The notes under the pieces are model-generated. The model searched no databases, was not told where the DNA came from, and saw only the letters and a list, made by a program, of their open reading frames with translations. The position numbers and the translations under genes were made by a program. Shown in pieces: positions 6,214 through 7,855 of a stretch of DNA of 7,855 nt. The number at the start of each line of letters is the position of its first letter. Position 1 is the first letter of the stretch. The DNA is from an archaeon (GTDB taxonomy: Archaea; Methanobacteriota; Methanobacteria; Methanobacteriales; Methanobacteriaceae), in assembly GCA_024409165.1 (NCBI GenBank), contig JAKSUE010000058.1, positions 1 to 7,855 of the forward strand, read 5' to 3'.

Positions 6214-6353
6214 ATTTATTCTTCCTCTTTGTTTTTAAATAAAGATTGTAATAATTAATTCCAAGCTATGATAGAAATCCACCGCTGCGATTTACTATAA
6301 TATCTCTCCCAAAACCACAAGCAGTTACTGAGTGATTAAGTCAGCAAATACTC
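6214..6353 (-). ncRNA. Candidate structured leader RNA of the S12-S7 operon
   Basis: Positions 6261-6360 are 38% GC by hand count, against about 14% in the next 90 bases. In AT-rich archaea such islands often mark structured RNA. A hairpin with stem parts AAATC/GATTT (6275-6279, 6289-6293), CTAT-type pairs outside a one-base bulge, and a further 3 bp past one mismatch spans about 6266-6302 with a GC-rich 9-nt loop. Two alternative stems, CTGA/TCAG and TGAGT/ACTCA, lie in 6327-6354 and exclude each other. The segment begins near the start predicted from the TATA box at 6374-6384. It could be a regulatory leader of S12, or an RNA on the plus strand; I match it to no known family. Confidence 0.4.
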
Positions 6354-6373
6354 ATAATTCAAAGATTTAAATT

Positions 6374-6384
6374 GAAATATATAG
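6374..6384 (-). promoter_or_regulatory. Candidate promoter of the S12-S7 operon
   Basis: The minus strand reads CTATATATTTC (6384-6374). A start about 25 bp downstream (near 6353) coincides with the edge of the GC-enriched leader. The upstream BRE match is weak. Confidence 0.4.
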
Positions 6385-6444
6385 CAATCAAAACTTCTAC
6401 ATAAATTAGAATAAAGTTATATAATCTATTTTATGTAATAAAAC

Positions 6445-6545
6445 TAATTAGCTGAACTTATTATTAATATCAACATTATTGTTGTATTAAATCAGTAAGT
6501 ACAACTATTAGTTGATTAAATTAATATTAATACAGTAGCTAATTA
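6445..6545. repeat. Nested inverted repeat, cloverleaf-like, 101 bp
   Basis: Outer perfect 9-bp arms TAATTAGCT (6445-6453) and AGCTAATTA (6537-6545) enclose a second perfect 9-bp pair, TATTAATAT (6462-6470) and ATATTAATA (6524-6532). Inside are two small hairpins with the same stem: CAAC/GTTG at 6471-6484 and at 6502-6514. Four nested or adjacent pairings in 101 bp form a branched fold on either strand. No ORF or SD accompanies it. The A/T content makes single 9-bp matches cheap, but the consistent nesting is notable. Confidence 0.6.
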
Positions 6546-6677
6546 TTTAATATTTTAGCAATTAAATAAAAGCTAAATAATGAAAATAGATACATTTAAT
6601 TTTTCAATTAAATAATTACATCATCACACACGTAACGCCAATTAGCATATGAAAATATAATTGATCTATTTATAAAA

Positions 6678-6768
6678 ATAATAGGTTATTAAAATCATTA
6701 TAGTAAAAATGCACACGATACTATAATACGAGTTCATAAAGCATATGATAGAACATATTACCTATTAT
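6678..6768. repeat. Second nested inverted repeat in the nusA-rps12 gap
   Basis: Outer arms ATAATAGGT (6678-6686) and ACCTATTAT (6760-6768) are perfect 9-bp complements. They enclose a perfect 9-bp hairpin ATTATAGTA/TACTATAAT (6697-6705, 6719-6727) with a 13-nt loop. AGCATATGA inside it (6740-6748) also occurs at 6644-6652. CACACG in the loop (6712-6717) also occurs at 6627-6632. It contains no gene. Confidence 0.6.
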
Positions 6769-6826
6769 AATAATATATTATATCAATTATATTAATAAAT
6801 GTTTGCTTTTTAATTCATTAAATAAG

Positions 6827-6850
6827 TAATAAATAATAAATAATAAATAA
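6827..6850. repeat. Short tandem repeat TAATAAA x3.4
   Basis: Three perfect copies of the 7-mer TAATAAA (6827-6847) and a partial fourth run through the spacer between the second inverted repeat and the NusA terminator. It is probably simple replication slippage. Confidence 0.7.
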
Positions 6851-6900
6851 GAAAATGAGATAAAACAATAGTTTTGTTAAAATTAGGATAATAAAAAATA

Positions 6901-6950
6901 TGATAAAAAAGTAAAAGTAAAAAAAGTAAAAAAGAAAAATATTGAAAAAA
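6901..6950 (-). terminator. Multi-T-tract terminator after NusA
   Basis: On the minus strand the NusA stop is followed by AATATT/AATATT, able to pair over a short loop. A run of T-tracts separated by AC or C then continues to about 6901 (T5-T7 units). Consecutive T-tracts are the typical archaeal terminator, so the eL30-NusA transcript probably ends here. Confidence 0.6.
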
Positions 6951-6952
6951 TA

Positions 6953-7384
6953 TTATTTTAAAATAATATTTGCAATATCATGTTGTCTTTTAGCCAACAA
7001 TTTTGCTCTTTCAATATTAATACCATTTTTACCAATAGCTATTCTTTTGTTAGGAGCATCAGTAGTAACGATAGCAATTTTATCTTTACCCTCTTTTTGA
7101 ATAACTTTGATAGATTTAAGTTCTGCAGGAGCTAAAATGTTTTTGATAAATTGTTCTGGATCTTCATTGTATTCAACGATTTCCACACCTCTATCAACAG
7201 CTTTTTTAACTTTAGTTACAGTACTTCCACCTTTACCAATAGCTAATCCCATGTCTCCGTTTTTTACAACAAAAGTAACTTTGGAATGTTCATCATCGAT
7301 TATGCAATCTCTAACCATTGCACCAGTCATACTCTCAAAAAGAGCAATAAATCTGATTTCATGAGCGGTAAATTTAATAGACAC
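6953..7384 (-). CDS. nusA: Archaeal NusA-like transcription factor, two KH domains
   Basis: This 143-residue protein is the archaeal form of NusA, which consists only of the tandem KH domains and lacks the bacterial N-terminal polymerase-binding and S1 domains. Both KH signature loops are visible: IGKGG at 49-53 (KH1) and IGKNG at 117-121 (KH2). They bind single-stranded RNA. In archaea it is taken to act in transcription termination or rRNA processing; its exact role is less settled than in bacteria. The start is GTG (7384-7382), 6 bp after the eL30 stop. A GGGGT SD-like stretch (7397-7393) lies inside the last eL30 codons, so translation is probably coupled to eL30. The C-terminus ends normally (HDIANIILK). 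Confidence 0.96.
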   Translation of the reverse strand: MSIKFTAHEIRFIALFESMTGAMVRDCIIDDEHSKVTFVVKNGDMGLAIGKGGSTVTKVKKAVDRGVEIVEYNEDPEQFIKNILAPAELKSIKVIQKEGKDKIAIVTTDAPNKRIAIGKNGINIERAKLLAKRQHDIANIILK

Positions 7385-7390
7385 TAAAAT

Positions 7391-7687
7391 CTACCCCATG
7401 ACTTCTAAAATAGTAGAATCTCCTGGATCGTTTATGATTAAAGTAGCTACAGTGAAAGGTTTACCACATACGGAACCTAATTCTACACTGGTACCTTCAT
7501 ATACAATGAAAGGGATTTCTGAGAGATTTGCATAATATTCAACATCTGCTAAAATTTCTTTAGGGCTGTTTGCTGCAACAACAGCAAGTTTACCTTTACC
7601 TAATTTTAATGATTGAATAGATTTTTCAGAGCCGAGTACAACATCACCTGTATCTACTGCAACTCTTATTCCTCTTTCTACGTCCAT
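7391..7687 (-). CDS. rpl30e: Large ribosomal subunit protein eL30 (L30e)
   Basis: This 98-residue protein belongs to the L7Ae/L30e/S12e/Gadd45 RNA-binding fold and sits in the 50S subunit; it is absent from bacteria. Signatures include GKGKLAVVAANSP (30-42) and EGTSVELGSVCGKPFTV (64-80). Two adjacent ATGs exist, at 7690 and 7687. The AAGGAGG SD (7700-7694) leaves only 3 nt to the first but 6 nt to the second. Other genes in the window have 7-10 nt from the GG core, so I choose 7687; an annotator could equally report the 99-residue form from 7690. In archaea this gene normally follows rpoA2 and precedes nusA. Here nusA follows after 6 bp, and no RpoA'' end is seen upstream. Confidence 0.96.
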   Translation of the reverse strand: MDVERGIRVAVDTGDVVLGSEKSIQSLKLGKGKLAVVAANSPKEILADVEYYANLSEIPFIVYEGTSVELGSVCGKPFTVATLIINDPGDSTILEVMG

Positions 7688-7817
7688 CATCTGCCTCCTT
7701 TTATTATTATTAAAAATTTATTTAAATATCTAAATTCATTAAATATTTAAAACATATTTTTACATTAAATATTATGTTTAAACTCATAGTTAAGAATATT
7801 CTATAATTCTCGTAATT

Positions 7818-7826
7818 AATATAAAT
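7818..7826 (-). promoter_or_regulatory. Candidate promoter of the eL30-NusA unit
   Basis: The minus strand reads TTTATATTA (7826-7818), with a predicted start near 7797 and a leader of about 107 nt. The leader holds a 7-bp inverted repeat AAACATA/TATGTTT (7750-7756, 7773-7779). The 10-bp palindrome AGAATATTCT (7793-7802) lies at the predicted start. A T7 run upstream (7838-7832) may be the terminator of the preceding gene. Confidence 0.38.
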
Positions 7827-7855
7827 TAAATAAAAAAATGAGTGAATGATGACTA

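Noticed and set aside
6264..6350. C/D box sRNA on the plus strand (TATGATAG ... CTGA)
   Set aside because: The C box deviates from RTGATGA in its last bases, the internal D'/C' boxes are not convincing, and flanking ends do not form a terminal stem.
6618..6634. GTGATGA on the minus strand as the C box of a C/D sRNA
   Set aside because: No CTGA D box follows within the normal length of such RNAs.
6445..6768. Insertion sequence or MITE
   Set aside because: Inverted repeats exist but no target-site duplication, transposase or second copy can be seen in the window; kept only as an inverted-repeat finding.
6214..6952. A broken or short gene in the nusA-rps12 gap
   Set aside because: Only frames of about a dozen codons are open (for example from the ATG at 6581), with no SD and no recognisable protein fragments in the parts read.
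7691..7855. C-terminus of RpoA'' upstream of eL30
   Set aside because: Expected from canonical gene order, but no minus-strand frame here reads as RpoA''; two close early with stops and the third looks like random AT-rich translation.

Overview
The window is an AT-rich stretch of archaeal chromosome carrying the translation part of the classic archaeal rpo-str cluster. On the minus strand, in transcription order, it reads eL30 (L30e), archaeal NusA, uS12, uS7, EF-2, EF-1A, uS10, then a tRNA-Ser(UGA). The KH-only NusA, an EF-2 with a diphthamide site, L30e in this position, SD-led genes and very low GC in the spacers all point to a methanogenic euryarchaeon of the order Methanobacteriales, probably near Methanobrevibacter or Methanosphaera. 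The order is inferred from gene order and composition; the genus is a guess.

Layout from left to right. 1-300: a plus-strand 41-residue single-membrane-span protein of unknown function, with its own TATA box, SD and terminator. 301-450: AT-rich spacer holding the tRNA's T-tracts. 451-535: tRNA-Ser(UGA), minus strand, converging on the small gene. 536-717: spacer with a 20-bp palindrome and an unassigned strong TATA box. 718-1026: uS10. 1027-1249: S10 leader and promoter. 1250-2491: EF-1A. 2492-2820: a 329-bp spacer with the EF-1A promoter region, a ~30-bp direct repeat and the EF-2 terminator hairpin. 2821-5016: EF-2. 5017-5212: EF-2 promoter, iterated repeats and a terminator overlapping the S7 stop. 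5213-6213: uS7 and uS12, 14 bp apart. 6214-6952: a 739-bp non-coding gap. 6953-7687: NusA and eL30, nearly abutting. 7688-7855: eL30 leader and promoter region; no RpoA'' C-terminus is recognised before the window ends.

All seven protein genes on the minus strand serve translation or transcription elongation. uS12, uS7 and uS10 are 30S proteins, eL30 is a 50S protein, EF-1A delivers aminoacyl-tRNA, EF-2 drives translocation, and NusA is an RNA-binding transcription factor. What is less usual is that the cluster looks broken into at least five transcription units (eL30-NusA; S12-S7; EF-2; EF-1A; S10). Most have a candidate TATA box, and several end in hairpin plus oligo-T signals. No new gene system is visible. 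The best candidates for something undescribed are non-coding: a GC-enriched, foldable leader upstream of S12, and two sets of nested perfect inverted repeats in the gap between nusA and rps12.
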